NCBI GenBank assembly: GCA_017625615.1 | Contig: JAGAKP010000011.1 | Location: forward strand, 1 to 48,601 | DNA: 48,601 bases | Direction of reading: 5' to 3' | DNA from: Clostridia bacterium | Lineage (GTDB): Bacteria; Bacillota; Clostridia; Oscillospirales; CAG-382 | Shown here: in pieces, positions 25,639 through 34,490 of the stretch | Numbering within the stretch: the stretch's first letter is position 1 | Layout of the letters: each line of letters begins with the position of its first letter | Notes under the pieces: model-generated | The model's database searches: none | Told to the model about the DNA's origin: nothing | What the model saw: the letters and a program-made list of their open reading frames with translations, nothing else | Translations under genes and position numbers: made by a program

Positions 25639-26609
25639 ATCTCAAATTCCTTATACAAAGAAACCACGGTTTCGTCTACGGTCTCACCTACCACGGAAAT
25701 ATCCTTTACCTCCACGGCAGCGGATATCACGGATATTATCTGCGAAACGGTGACTATGGCGGTATCTATTACGATCTCGCCGTGGCCGTTAAGATCCTTT
25801 ACGACGACGGCGTTTTCCAAAGCGGGAAGAGACGCGCCCGTATAATCCACAGTGACGGTCTTGTGGGTGGAATTACGCTTTTTAAGCTGTGAAAGGGAGC
25901 CGTCAAGCAAGATCCGCCCTTTTCCGATAAGGAGAATGCGCTCGGTAAGGGCTTCGATATCCTGCATATCATGGGTAGTAAGTATTACCGTGGTCTTGTT
26001 TTCGCGGTTGACGGTCTTTATAAACTCACGTACTGCGATTTTTGACACGGCGTCAAGACCGATGGTAGGCTCGTCCAAAAACAGTATCTTCGGGTTGTGA
26101 AGCAGTGACGCCGCGATTTCGCAACGCATACGCTGTCCCAAGGAAAGCTGACGGGCGGGAGTTTTTACTATCTCGCCGATGTCCAGAAGCTCGGTAAGGC
26201 TTGAGAGAGTTTTTTTGTACTCGCTTTTATCCACCTTGTAAATATCCCGTATGAGCTCAAAGCTGTCGATAACGGGAACGTCCCACCAAAGCTGTGACCG
26301 CTGTCCGAAGACCACGCCGATATCCCTGACGTGGGAAACGCGGTCCTTCCAGGGCGTGCGTCCGTTTATGATACACTCGCCGCTATCGGGGGTGAGTACG
26401 CCGCTCATAATTTTTATGGTACTGCTTTTGCCTGCGCCGTTGGGTCCTATGTAGCCAACCATCTCACCGTCGTTAATGGTAAAGGAAACGTCCTGAAGGG
26501 CGTTTATATAGGTGTAATCCTTTTTGAACAGACCTTTAACGGCTTCGGTAAAGCCCGCACTGCGCTTTGCAACCTTGAAGGTTTTGGATATATTTTTTAG
26601 TTCGATCAA
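25635..26609 (-). CDS. ABC-2 exporter ATP-binding protein
   Basis: A 324-residue ABC ATPase of the type that works with paired ABC-2 permeases (COG4586-like). Walker A GPNGAGKSST is at 55-64, the signature LSLGQRMR near 155, and Walker B ILFLDEPTIGLD follows at about 177. The C-terminal extension of about 90 residues after the nucleotide domain is usual in this group. The start is a TTG at 26609, chosen because GGGAGGAA stands eight bases upstream and the protein then begins MIELKNISKTFKV. First gene of the exporter operon, with an extended -10 promoter at 26647-26676. Confidence 0.92.
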   Translation of the reverse strand: MIELKNISKTFKVAKRSAGFTEAVKGLFKKDYTYINALQDVSFTINDGEMVGYIGPNGAGKSSTIKIMSGVLTPDSGECIINGRTPWKDRVSHVRDIGVVFGQRSQLWWDVPVIDSFELIRDIYKVDKSEYKKTLSSLTELLDIGEIVKTPARQLSLGQRMRCEIAASLLHNPKILFLDEPTIGLDAVSKIAVREFIKTVNRENKTTVILTTHDMQDIEALTERILLIGKGRILLDGSLSQLKKRNSTHKTVTVDYTGASLPALENAVVVKDLNGHGEIVIDTAIVTVSQIISVISAAVEVKDISVVGETVDETVVSLYKEFEI

Positions 26610-26646
26610 GCTATATTCCTCCCTCGGCGAAAAAATGGGTGAAAAG

Positions 26647-26676
26647 ATTATAACACGAATACTGCGGCAGAATCAA
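26647..26676 (-). promoter_or_regulatory. Promoter of the ABC-2 exporter operon
   Basis: On the minus strand TTGATT (26676-26671), 18 bases, TATAAT (26652-26647) with a TG extension. Confidence 0.7.
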
Positions 26677-26720
26677 TCAATTCTGAGGTGAAAGGGTACA
26701 ATCGTTAAGTGAAAAGTAAA

Positions 26721-26744
26721 GGACGGACAGTTTTCTGTCCGTCC
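26721..26744 (-). terminator. Intrinsic terminator after the small membrane protein gene
   Basis: GGACGGACAG (26721-26730) pairs with CTGTCCGTCC (26735-26744). On the minus strand it is followed by TTTACTTTT. Confidence 0.7.
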
Positions 26745-26765
26745 GCAGTGGTGTGGAATTGAATA

Positions 26766-27074
26766 TTAAACGATAGGCATGGGGTCCATATCGTCTTCTT
26801 CGCCCTCAAAGGTGCAAAGGATATCGTCTTCGCAAACGTCGAAATCCTCAAAATCGTCGTCGACCTCGTCGGTATCACTGAAGCAGCTTGCAAGCTTTTT
26901 CTGAATTCTGTCAGAAAGGAGGAAATAAGTTCCCGCAACGCCGCCGAGAGCGGATACTACGGCAAAGGTTCTTGCCAAAACCTTATTTTTGTTCCAAAGA
27001 ATGATGCTGAGCACGAGGCAGGTCACTGCCTGAGCAACAAAAGCAATTCCGAATACCTGTTTCTTGTTTTTCAT
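26766..27074 (-). CDS. Small membrane protein with acidic tail
   Basis: A 102-residue protein I do not recognise. It has two membrane helices (about 8-26 and 34-53) with a short basic loop, then a strongly acidic cytoplasmic or extracellular tail (residues 66-98, rich in D and E, with EVDDDFEDFDVCEDD). GGAGGG lies seven bases before ATG 27074. It follows prfB by 20 bases on the same strand and precedes a terminator, so it probably shares the prfB transcript. No function can be assigned. Confidence 0.7.
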   Translation of the reverse strand: MKNKKQVFGIAFVAQAVTCLVLSIILWNKNKVLARTFAVVSALGGVAGTYFLLSDRIQKKLASCFSDTDEVDDDFEDFDVCEDDILCTFEGEEDDMDPMPIV

Positions 27075-27094
27075 GTTTTACCCTCCGTTTATGG

Positions 27095-28204
27095 TTATTG
27101 TTGGCATTTATATTTTAAATATGCGTTGATAAATTCATCTATTTCCCCGTCCATAACGGCGGAAATATTACCCGTTTCACAGCCCGTGCGGTTGTCCTTT
27201 ACGAGAGTGTAAGGCATAAACACGTAGGAGCGTATCTGGGAGCCCCACTCGATGTTCATTTTGGTGCCCACGATATCGTCGATCTTCTCAAGATGCTCAC
27301 GCTCTTTTATCTCAAGCAGCTTACTCTTGAGCATACGCATTGCAGTTTCGCGGTTCTGCACCTGACTGCGCTCCGTCTGACAGCCGACGACTATTCCCGT
27401 GGGGATATGTGTGATACGGATAGCGGAGTCGGTCTTGTTGACGTGCTGTCCTCCCGCACCGGAAGCGCGGTGAGTGTCGATCTTAAGGTCGGCTTCGTTT
27501 ATCTCGATCTTTATTTCGTCGTTAAATTCGGGCATTACCTCAACGGAAGCGAAGGAAGTATGTCTTCTTCCCGATGAATCGAAGGGAGAAACGCGTACCA
27601 AACGATGTACGCCCGATTCACTCTTTAAATATCCGTATGCGTTCTCGCCCGAAACGAGGATGGAAACGCTTTTTATGCCTGCTTCGTCTCCGTCAAGATA
27701 ATCAAGCACCTTGACCTTGAACTTTTTACGCTCGCCGTAGCGGCAATACATTCTGTAAAGCATTTCCGCCCAATCCTGCGCCTCCGTTCCGCCTGCGCCG
27801 GGATGGATGGAGAGAATGGCGTTGTTTCCGTCGTATTCGCCGGAAAGAAGGATATCTATTTTTTGTCTTTCGTATTCCTCGGAAACGGCGGCAAGCTCGG
27901 AAAGTATCTCCTCCGCCATATCCTCGTCCTCTTCCTCGATAGCCATATCGACAAGCTGTGACACGTTATCAAAAGAATTGACAAGGGAAAGATATTTATC
28001 CAAAAGTCCCTTGCGCTGCTTCATAGCGCGGAGTACCTTTTGGGAATTTTCTGCGTTCGACCAGAAATCGGGAGCGTTGACTTGTTCCTCAAGCGCGGCA
28101 ACCTCGGTCTTAAGCTCATCTACCTTGATAGATGCGCCCAATTCCTTTATACCTGCCTCAAGCTCGCGTATGGTCTGCTTTGACTGTTCAAGCTGTATGA
28201 GCAC
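27095..28204 (-). CDS. prfB: Peptide chain release factor 2
   Basis: RF2 recognises UGA and UAA stop codons. The 369 residues include the SPF-type codon-recognition motif (VSPFDSSGRRHTS) and the catalytic GGQ loop (GAGGQHVNKTDSAIR). The open frame continues upstream to 28348 into rnpB, but that extension overlaps the rnpB end and the prfB promoter. I place the start at GTG 28204, where AGAGAGGG lies about seven bases upstream and the promoter gives a leader near 24 bases. The gene is read in one frame; the programmed +1 frameshift found in many prfB genes is absent. It is followed by a small membrane protein gene. Confidence 0.95.
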   Translation of the reverse strand: MLIQLEQSKQTIRELEAGIKELGASIKVDELKTEVAALEEQVNAPDFWSNAENSQKVLRAMKQRKGLLDKYLSLVNSFDNVSQLVDMAIEEEDEDMAEEILSELAAVSEEYERQKIDILLSGEYDGNNAILSIHPGAGGTEAQDWAEMLYRMYCRYGERKKFKVKVLDYLDGDEAGIKSVSILVSGENAYGYLKSESGVHRLVRVSPFDSSGRRHTSFASVEVMPEFNDEIKIEINEADLKIDTHRASGAGGQHVNKTDSAIRITHIPTGIVVGCQTERSQVQNRETAMRMLKSKLLEIKEREHLEKIDDIVGTKMNIEWGSQIRSYVFMPYTLVKDNRTGCETGNISAVMDGEIDEFINAYLKYKCQQ

Positions 28205-28234
28205 TTGTATACCCTCTCTGAATTTACTGTTATT

Positions 28235-28263
28235 ATTATATCCTATAACTTGCCCGTTGTCAA
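28235..28263 (-). promoter_or_regulatory. Consensus promoter of prfB
   Basis: On the minus strand TTGACA (28263-28258), 17 bases, TATAAT (28240-28235): a full consensus match placed between the rnpB terminator and the prfB start. Confidence 0.9.
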
Positions 28264-28292
28264 CAAATTTCTTTTTCCCGCCAAATAAAAAA

Positions 28293-28311
28293 GGCACGCA
28301 TATAGCGTGCC
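28293..28311 (-). terminator. Intrinsic terminator of rnpB
   Basis: GGCACGC (28293-28299) and GCGTGCC (28305-28311) form the stem; on the minus strand TTTTTT follows directly. Confidence 0.9.
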
Positions 28312-28654
28312 GCAACCGCTTCTGTAAGCCGGGTTCTGTCGTGAACAATCATCTATCTGGGATGTATGTTGCCACACACCTCTTGCCACCCAGTTGGGCT
28401 GCCGAGCAAGCATTAACGCCCGGTAGGGTGTTGCTTCGGATAGGGTTTACAGGGCTGTGCCGTCTCCGACACACCGGTGAGCTCTTACCTCGCCTTTCCA
28501 TCCTTACCTGAAATATCAGGCGGTTTATTTCTGTTGCACTGGCCCGGAAGTCGCCTTCGGCGGATGTTATCCGTTATCCTGCTCTGTGAAGCCCGGACTT
28601 TCCTCACGGTAAGACCTTTCGGTATGTTACCGCGCGATTGTTCAAAACGGTTGC
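28312..28654 (-). ncRNA. rnpB: RNase P RNA, bacterial class A
   Basis: The catalytic RNA of RNase P, which removes 5' leaders of pre-tRNAs. Read on the minus strand it carries the conserved 5' core GAGGAAAGTCCGGGCTTCAC and, near the 3' end, AGATAGATGATTG followed by ACAGAACCCGGCTTA. The ends are set by the P1 pairing GCAACCG (28654-28648) with CGGTTGC (28318-28312), giving about 343 bases. A promoter lies directly upstream and a T-run terminator overlaps the end. Several open frames reported through this stretch are not genes. Confidence 0.95.
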
Positions 28655-28659
28655 AGATA

Positions 28660-28688
28660 ATGATAACATATAAAAATATATTTGTCAA
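28660..28688 (-). promoter_or_regulatory. Promoter of rnpB
   Basis: On the minus strand TTGACA (28688-28683), 17 bases, TATCAT (28665-28660), six to seven bases before the RNA 5' end. Its -35 box is four bases from that of the divergent murD promoter. Confidence 0.88.
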
Positions 28689-28692
28689 ACGG

Positions 28693-28721
28693 TTGAAATA
28701 AATTTTCGGATATATTATAAT
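28693..28721 (+). promoter_or_regulatory. Promoter of murD
   Basis: TTGAAA (28693-28698), 17 bases, TATAAT (28716-28721), back to back with the rnpB promoter. Confidence 0.85.
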
Positions 28722-28747
28722 GTATTCAAGAAACGGAGATATGAATT

Positions 28748-30088
28748 ATGCTAAAAGAATATACATCGAAATACGTAAACAGACCCGTCGGATTTGTGGG
28801 AGTGGGTATAAGCAACATTCCCATTATACAGGCCTTTTGCAGATCGGGTGCTTCGGTTACCGTCCGCGACATGAAGGACAAGGACAAAATATACGGTATA
28901 GAGCAGCTTGAGGGCTTGGATATCAGATATCTTACGGGAAAGGATTATCTTAAGGACATAAACGAGGAACTGCTGTTTCTGGCGCCCGCAGTACGTCCCG
29001 ACAAGGAAGAGCTTCTTGGCGCGCAGGAAAAGGGTACGGTGCTTACCACCGAGCTTAACGAGTTTTTATCCCTTTGCCCCTGCAAGACCTACGGTATTAC
29101 GGGAAGCGACGGAAAGACGACCACAACTACCCTGATAGCAAAGCTGCTTGAGGCAAGCGGTAAAAAGGTATGGCTGGGCGGTAATATCGGAAAAAACCTC
29201 TTTAAATGTCTTGACGAGATCTCGCCCGATGACTGCGTGGTCATGGAATGCTCCAGCTTTCAGCTTATGAAGATGAAGCATTCGCCTGACGTTGCCGTGC
29301 TTACCAATCTTTCGCCGAACCACTTGGATTGGCACAAGGATATGGACGAATATTTCGATTCCAAGAAAAACATATACCGCTTTAACGAAAACACGAAAAT
29401 TATTGCAAATATAGATAATGAGTACACCGCGTCCATTGCTGACGAGCGGGAGATAGTGCCCGTTTCCTGCAAGGAAAGAATAGAAAAGGGCGTATGCTTT
29501 GACGGAGAGTACATATACCGTAACGGTGAAAAGATAATACGCGGTGAGGATATACTTATTCCCGGTATTCACAACCGCTACAATTACTGCACCGCCATTG
29601 CCGCAACGGCAGACGAGGTGGATGCGGAAGCCATAAAAAGAGTTGCCACCACCTTCGGCGGAGTTGAGCACCGCTGTGAGCTTGTAAGAACTGTGAACGG
29701 AGTAAAATATTACAACTCCTCCATAGATTCAAGTCCCACCCGCACTGCCGCCGCCTGCAACGCCTTTAAGGAAAAGGTTATCGTTATCGCGGGAGGCTAT
29801 GATAAGAATATTCCCCTCGAGCCATTGGGTGAGCTTTTCACAAGAAAGGTAAAAGGGTGCGTGCTCATGGGTGCTACCGCAGACAAGATACAAAAGGTGC
29901 TTGATGATTGCGGTTACGAGGGCACGATAATGCGCGCAACCGATATGAAGCAGGCGGTGGATATGGCAAAAAGTATTGCGCAGGACGGGGACAACGTGAT
30001 CCTATCCCCTGCCGCCGCAAGCTTTGATATGTTCAGAAACTTTGAGGAGCGCGGTAATATCTTTAAAAGCTGCGTAATGGAGCTGTAA
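28748..30088 (+). CDS. murD: UDP-N-acetylmuramoyl-L-alanine--D-glutamate ligase
   Basis: MurD adds D-Glu to UDP-MurNAc-L-Ala in the peptidoglycan precursor pathway. The 446 residues have the N-terminal Rossmann domain (FVGVGISNIPIIQAF), the ATP P-loop GSDGKTTTT near 117, MECSSFQL near 170, HLDWH near 195, and YNSSIDSSPTRT in the C-terminal domain. GGAGAT lies eight bases before ATG 28748. It is separated from other cell-wall genes and heads a string of seven plus-strand genes without a visible terminator until 35724. Confidence 0.95.
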   Translation: MLKEYTSKYVNRPVGFVGVGISNIPIIQAFCRSGASVTVRDMKDKDKIYGIEQLEGLDIRYLTGKDYLKDINEELLFLAPAVRPDKEELLGAQEKGTVLTTELNEFLSLCPCKTYGITGSDGKTTTTTLIAKLLEASGKKVWLGGNIGKNLFKCLDEISPDDCVVMECSSFQLMKMKHSPDVAVLTNLSPNHLDWHKDMDEYFDSKKNIYRFNENTKIIANIDNEYTASIADEREIVPVSCKERIEKGVCFDGEYIYRNGEKIIRGEDILIPGIHNRYNYCTAIAATADEVDAEAIKRVATTFGGVEHRCELVRTVNGVKYYNSSIDSSPTRTAAACNAFKEKVIVIAGGYDKNIPLEPLGELFTRKVKGCVLMGATADKIQKVLDDCGYEGTIMRATDMKQAVDMAKSIAQDGDNVILSPAAASFDMFRNFEERGNIFKSCVMEL

Positions 30089-30106
30089 TAGCAAGGAAGT
30101 GAAAAA

Positions 30107-30637
30107 ATGTTAAGTCCGAGAATAGAGACCGACAGACTAATTTTAAGAAGATACAGAGAAAGCGATCTGGAATCTATTTATGAGATCATAACAGATGAAA
30201 GATTGGCAAAATATATTAAATTTCCGAAGCTGACAAAGGAAGAGGAATTGGAGTGCATACGAAAGTGGATATCTGACGCCGATGAATCCAAGTACGAACG
30301 GTGGGTCATTGAGCTGAAATCCACAGGCGAAGTCGTCGGCAATATCGACGTGAACACGGTAGTAAAAAAACACAATTACTGCAACGTAGGTTATACGGTA
30401 CGTTACAATTACTGGGGCAACGGCTATGCCGCAGAGGCTTTGAAGGCTGTTTCGGAGCATTTGTTAAATGACGGCGGATATTACCTGGTAGAGTGCTCCT
30501 GCAACGAGCTTAACAGACAATCATACCGAGTTATGGAGAAGGCGGGCTTTAAAAAAGACGGTTATATTGCCAACCGACGCCTTAATGGTGACGGAACGTA
30601 CACGGGAGTCGTTTATTACAGCAAGGTTAAAGAATAA
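30107..30637 (+). CDS. GNAT family N-acetyltransferase
   Basis: A 176-residue RimJ/RimL-type acetyltransferase. It begins IETDRLILRRYRESDLESIYE, has the acetyl-CoA loop YWGNGYAAEALKAV near 105 and the C-terminal RVMEKAGFKKDG helix. The substrate is unknown; in this subgroup ribosomal protein alanine, amino acids and antibiotics are possible. AAGGAAGTGA precedes ATG 30107. It lies 18 bases after murD, but there is no reason to link it with cell-wall synthesis. It differs clearly from the GNAT at 7762. Confidence 0.87.
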   Translation: MLSPRIETDRLILRRYRESDLESIYEIITDERLAKYIKFPKLTKEEELECIRKWISDADESKYERWVIELKSTGEVVGNIDVNTVVKKHNYCNVGYTVRYNYWGNGYAAEALKAVSEHLLNDGGYYLVECSCNELNRQSYRVMEKAGFKKDGYIANRRLNGDGTYTGVVYYSKVKE

Positions 30638-30642
30638 GGCAA

Positions 30643-31395
30643 ATGAACACGAATAAATTTGATAAAAAAGGAAGCGTATACGCCAAGGCGCGTCCGAGTT
30701 ATCCGGAAGAATTGTTTTTGTACCTCGTATCGAAAAGTATAATTGATAAAGACAAAACGGTTGCGGATATCGGATCGGGAACCGGAATTTTTACCGCTCA
30801 GCTCTCCCCTTTTGCAAAAATGGTTTTTGCAGTGGAGCCAAATGAAGATATGAGGAATAAAGCAAAGGACAAACTCAGTCTTTATTCGAATATTTCGTCT
30901 GTAAACGCTGCTGCGGAGGACACGTCCCTTTCCGAAAGCTCCGTTGATCTTATCACGGTTGCCCAAGCCTTTCATTGGTTTGACAGAGCAAGCTTCAAGA
31001 AAGAATGCAAGAGAATATTAAAGCCAAGCGGAAAGGTTTTGCTTGTGTGGAACGACAGAGATTTAAAGAGCGAGGTTATAAAGGATAATTTTGCGGTAAA
31101 TAAGATATTCTGTCCCAACTTCAAGGGCTCTTCCAACGGAATGGATTTTTCAAAGGAAAGCTTTAAGGATTTCTTCGACGGTGAATACGAAGTGAGGGAG
31201 TTTGATAACAGTCTTGTATACGATCGGGATACTTTTATCGCTCGAAGTCTGTCCTCGTCCTACGCGCCGAAGGAAACCGACATACAGTATGCCGAATACA
31301 CAAATGCCCTTGAAACGGTATTTGAAAAGCACCAAGTGAACGGAAGCGTAATATATCCTTACATCACACGTTGCTATATCGGAACGGTATTATAA
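30643..31395 (+). CDS. Class I SAM-dependent methyltransferase
   Basis: A 250-residue methyltransferase of the UbiE/methyltransferase-11 type. SAM motif I reads VADIGSGTGIFTAQL near 43-56, the ribose-binding acidic residue is in AVEPNEDMR, and motif II is LITVAQAFHWFD, with the HWF signature seen in many small-molecule methyltransferases. The substrate is not known. It follows the GNAT gene by five bases with a weak ribosome site and precedes the M42 peptidases by 44 bases. Confidence 0.85.
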   Translation: MNTNKFDKKGSVYAKARPSYPEELFLYLVSKSIIDKDKTVADIGSGTGIFTAQLSPFAKMVFAVEPNEDMRNKAKDKLSLYSNISSVNAAAEDTSLSESSVDLITVAQAFHWFDRASFKKECKRILKPSGKVLLVWNDRDLKSEVIKDNFAVNKIFCPNFKGSSNGMDFSKESFKDFFDGEYEVREFDNSLVYDRDTFIARSLSSSYAPKETDIQYAEYTNALETVFEKHQVNGSVIYPYITRCYIGTVL

Positions 31396-31439
31396 CACCT
31401 GCTTTACATTGCTTAAAATTGAGGAAAAGGAGCGCATAT

Positions 31440-32486
31440 ATGGAAAACTTATACAGCCTCGCCTGCGAGTTATCGGCACTGCCAAGTGTATCCGGTAACG
31501 AGGACATGGCGTTTGAAGGGCTGAAGAAAATATGCGGCGGTTTATTTGACGAGACCGTCACACTTCCCACGGGAAGCTTTATAGGAATTAAGAAAAGTAA
31601 AAAGAAAGAAGCAAAAAAGCTGTTGCTTGACGCTCACCTTGACCAGATCGGATTCGTGGTAAACGGATACGGCGGAAAAGGATTTTTGAAGGTTGCCGCA
31701 GTAGGCGGTATTGACACCCGCGTGCTTTGCGCAAACGAGGTATATATTCACTGCCCCGACGGTGTGATAGAGGGCGTATTCTCTTCCGTATCCCCTCATC
31801 TGCGCCAAGGCGAAAAGAGCGATGCGCCCATTAAGCTGGAGGCGCTTTCCGTAAGCACCTGTCTTGATGAAGAGGAATTAAAGAAAAGGGTGCCTATCGG
31901 AACGCCCGTCACCTTTAAGGCACAGCCCGTTTTGCTTAAGAACGATAAGATGGCTTCACCTCAGATGGACGACAAGATATGCATTGCCGCAATACTGCTT
32001 GCTATCCAAAAGCTTGCGGACGAAGAGCTTGAATACGATATTTACGCCCATTTTGCGGGCGGCGAAGAGGTAGGCTACATAGGCGCGCGGACGGGCGGAT
32101 GGTACGTTGACCCCGATTACGCCATTGCTCTGGATGTTTGCGGTGCGTACGGACCCGATATGCCTCAGTGGAGAAGCGACTGTATTCTCGGCGAAGGCTG
32201 TACCGTATCCTATTCCGCCACCACCGACAGAAGGTTTACCAAAAAAATTATTAATACCGCCAAGAAGAACGGAATCAAATATCAGCTTCTCGGTGAGCCC
32301 AGCCACACCGGCACGGACGCACACGCCCTTGCACTTGTAAGAGAGGGTGTTCCCGCCGCGCTGATATCGATCCCTCTGCGCAGTATGCACACTTATACGG
32401 AGGTAATATCGCTACGCGACGTGGAAAGTGCGGCTGAGCTTCTGAAGGCAGTTATTACGGAAAAGGAGGTACAGGAAAATGCTTGA
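31440..32486 (+). CDS. M42 family metalloaminopeptidase (tandem copy 1)
   Basis: A 348-residue cobalt/zinc aminopeptidase of the glutamyl aminopeptidase/TET family, which forms 12-subunit tetrahedra and trims peptides. Ligand motifs in order: DAHLDQIGF (His), PQMDDKICIAA (bridging Asp), GGEEVGYIGAR (catalytic Glu and ligand Glu), ALDVCGAYG (Asp) and RSMHTYTEV (His). The open frame begins at 31371, but GGAGCG fits ATG 31440 (MENLYSLACEL), which removes a 55-base overlap with the methyltransferase. It overlaps the next gene by eight bases. Confidence 0.92.
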   Translation: MENLYSLACELSALPSVSGNEDMAFEGLKKICGGLFDETVTLPTGSFIGIKKSKKKEAKKLLLDAHLDQIGFVVNGYGGKGFLKVAAVGGIDTRVLCANEVYIHCPDGVIEGVFSSVSPHLRQGEKSDAPIKLEALSVSTCLDEEELKKRVPIGTPVTFKAQPVLLKNDKMASPQMDDKICIAAILLAIQKLADEELEYDIYAHFAGGEEVGYIGARTGGWYVDPDYAIALDVCGAYGPDMPQWRSDCILGEGCTVSYSATTDRRFTKKIINTAKKNGIKYQLLGEPSHTGTDAHALALVREGVPAALISIPLRSMHTYTEVISLRDVESAAELLKAVITEKEVQENA

Positions 32487-33492
32487 AAGATTAAAGAAAT
32501 ACTGTGATACCTTCGGTCCTTCGGGAATGGAGGACGAGATACGCCGTAATATTATTGCGGATATTGACGGATACTGTGAATACGAAACGGACAAAATAGG
32601 CAACCTTATTTGCTTTAAGCGAGGAAAAAATCCCCGCAGTAACAAGCTGGTGCTGTGCGCTCACATGGACGAGGTCGGCGTGATGGTCGACTACGTTACG
32701 CCCGAGGGACTGCTTCACTTCGGCACTATAGGCGGAATCGAATCCAAGGACTTGTGCGGAAAGTATATGGTTTTGGGTGAGCAGCAGATTCCCGCAGTTA
32801 TCGGTTCAAAGGCGATACATAACCAAAAGCCCGAGGAAAGAGGAGTTTGTCCGCCCGTAAACCAGCTTTATATGGATATCGGCGCAAACGACAAGGCTGA
32901 CGCTGTGAAATACGCCGATATAGGCGACTGTGCGGTGTTCCGTCCCAACTTCAAATACGAGAACGGATACGTAACGTCAAAGGCCGTTGACGACAGATTC
33001 GGCTGTGCCGCTTTGGTGGAAATAATACGCGGTGAAATCGAATACGATACCTACTTTGCATTTACAGTTGCAGAGGAGGTTGGCAGCAGAGGCGCTCAGA
33101 CTGCCGCATACAGACTGGGTGCGGATTACGCTATAATCTGTGAAGCCACCGCCGCAGGTGAGGAGGGTATAACTCCCCCGCATATGTCTCCCTGCACGTT
33201 AGGAGAGGGCGCGGTGATATCCGTAAAGGACGGCGGCACCATATACGACAGAGAATTTACCGCAACAGCAGTTGAAACGGCAAAAGAAAACGGTATTAAA
33301 TACCAGATAAAGCGGCTCGCCACCGGAAGTAACGATTCGAGAATGTTTCAGGTCGCGCTGACGGGAGCAAAGGTAGTCGCCCTTTCCGCGCCGACCAGAT
33401 ATATCCACTCCCCTGCCTGCGTTTGCAAGGAAGAGGATATGGACAGCGTAGTAAAGCTTTTAAAGGCACTTACAGACAGGAGTTATGAATAA
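32479..33492 (+). CDS. M42 family metalloaminopeptidase (tandem copy 2)
   Basis: A 337-residue M42 peptidase. Motifs: CAHMDEVGV (His), KAVDDRFGCAA (Asp), VAEEVGSRGAQ (Glu-Glu), AIICEATAA with Glu at the position where the flanking copies have Asp, and TRYIHSPACV (His). AAAGGAGG lies just before the ATG at 32479, inside the end of copy 1. The stop shares one base with the next start. Differences from its neighbours around the substrate pocket suggest a different residue preference, but this cannot be read out directly. Confidence 0.92.
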   Translation: MLERLKKYCDTFGPSGMEDEIRRNIIADIDGYCEYETDKIGNLICFKRGKNPRSNKLVLCAHMDEVGVMVDYVTPEGLLHFGTIGGIESKDLCGKYMVLGEQQIPAVIGSKAIHNQKPEERGVCPPVNQLYMDIGANDKADAVKYADIGDCAVFRPNFKYENGYVTSKAVDDRFGCAALVEIIRGEIEYDTYFAFTVAEEVGSRGAQTAAYRLGADYAIICEATAAGEEGITPPHMSPCTLGEGAVISVKDGGTIYDREFTATAVETAKENGIKYQIKRLATGSNDSRMFQVALTGAKVVALSAPTRYIHSPACVCKEEDMDSVVKLLKALTDRSYE

Positions 33493-34484
33493 TGTACGGT
33501 ACAGTTAAAAAATATATATCCGCTTTCTCGGTTTCGGGAAACGAACACGCACTTGCTGAAATTATTTCCGCAGATATCGCGCCCTACTGCGACAGTGTGG
33601 AAATTGACCCTATGGGCAACGTTATCGCATTCAAAAAGGGCGCGGACAACTCAAAAAGACTTATGATCGCCTCCCACATGGACGAGATCGGATTTATGGT
33701 CACTTACATTGAAGAAAGCGGTCTTATCCGCGTGACAAATATCGGCGGTATAAACGCGGTGGCGTCATCTTACGGTTCCGTAGTATTCGCAAACGGAACC
33801 AAGGGTATTATCGTTCTGGATATGGGTGCGAAAAAGGAAGATATTTCCGTAAAGAGCATGGTTGTGGATATCGGCGCAAGAAACAAGGCGCAAGCCGAAA
33901 AGAAGGTAAATATCGGTGACGTATGCGCTTTGGAGCAGAGAATAACCCGTCTTATGAACAACCGCATTGCGGCAAAGGCCTTTGACGACCGTATTGCCTG
34001 CGCTATTACCGTTGAGGCGGCAAAGACCGTTGACACACCCGCATACGATACCTACTACGTATTCACAGTTCAGGAGGAGGTTGGCTGCAGAGGAAGCAAG
34101 CCCGCCGCCTTCGGTATTGCGCCCACATACGGAATCGCACTGGACGTAACCCATACGGGAGATATGATAGGCGGTCCCAAAATGACGGTAAAGCTTGGTG
34201 ACGGTGCGGCTATAAAAATAAAGGATTCATCGGTTATATGCTCCCGCGTGGTGATCAACCGTATGACCGAGCTTTCCGAAAAGCACGGTATAAAGCATCA
34301 GTACGAGGTGCTTACTGCGGGCGGAACGGACACTTCCTCCATGCAGACCGCTTGTGCAGGTGCGTACACGGGATGTATTTCCATTCCTACAAGATATATT
34401 CACACTCCCGTTGAAACGGTGGATACGGCTGACCTCAACGCTTGCAGAGATCTGCTTGCGGCAATAATAAAAGAAGGATTTTAA
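33492..34484 (+). CDS. M42 family metalloaminopeptidase (tandem copy 3)
   Basis: A 330-residue M42 peptidase with all ligands: ASHMDEIGF (His), KAFDDRIACAIT (Asp), VQEEVGCRGSK (Glu-Glu), IALDVTHTGD (Asp) and TRYIHTPVETV (His). Its start overlaps the stop of copy 2 by one base (TAATG), so the three genes form a translationally coupled set. Their shared plan and co-expression would allow mixed 12-mers as well as separate particles. Confidence 0.92.
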   Translation: MYGTVKKYISAFSVSGNEHALAEIISADIAPYCDSVEIDPMGNVIAFKKGADNSKRLMIASHMDEIGFMVTYIEESGLIRVTNIGGINAVASSYGSVVFANGTKGIIVLDMGAKKEDISVKSMVVDIGARNKAQAEKKVNIGDVCALEQRITRLMNNRIAAKAFDDRIACAITVEAAKTVDTPAYDTYYVFTVQEEVGCRGSKPAAFGIAPTYGIALDVTHTGDMIGGPKMTVKLGDGAAIKIKDSSVICSRVVINRMTELSEKHGIKHQYEVLTAGGTDTSSMQTACAGAYTGCISIPTRYIHTPVETVDTADLNACRDLLAAIIKEGF

Positions 34485-34490
34485 AAAAAT

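Noticed and set aside
28204..28348. N-terminal extension of RF2 to 28348
   Set aside because: The extension runs through the rnpB 3' end, its terminator and the prfB promoter. A good ribosome site fits GTG 28204.
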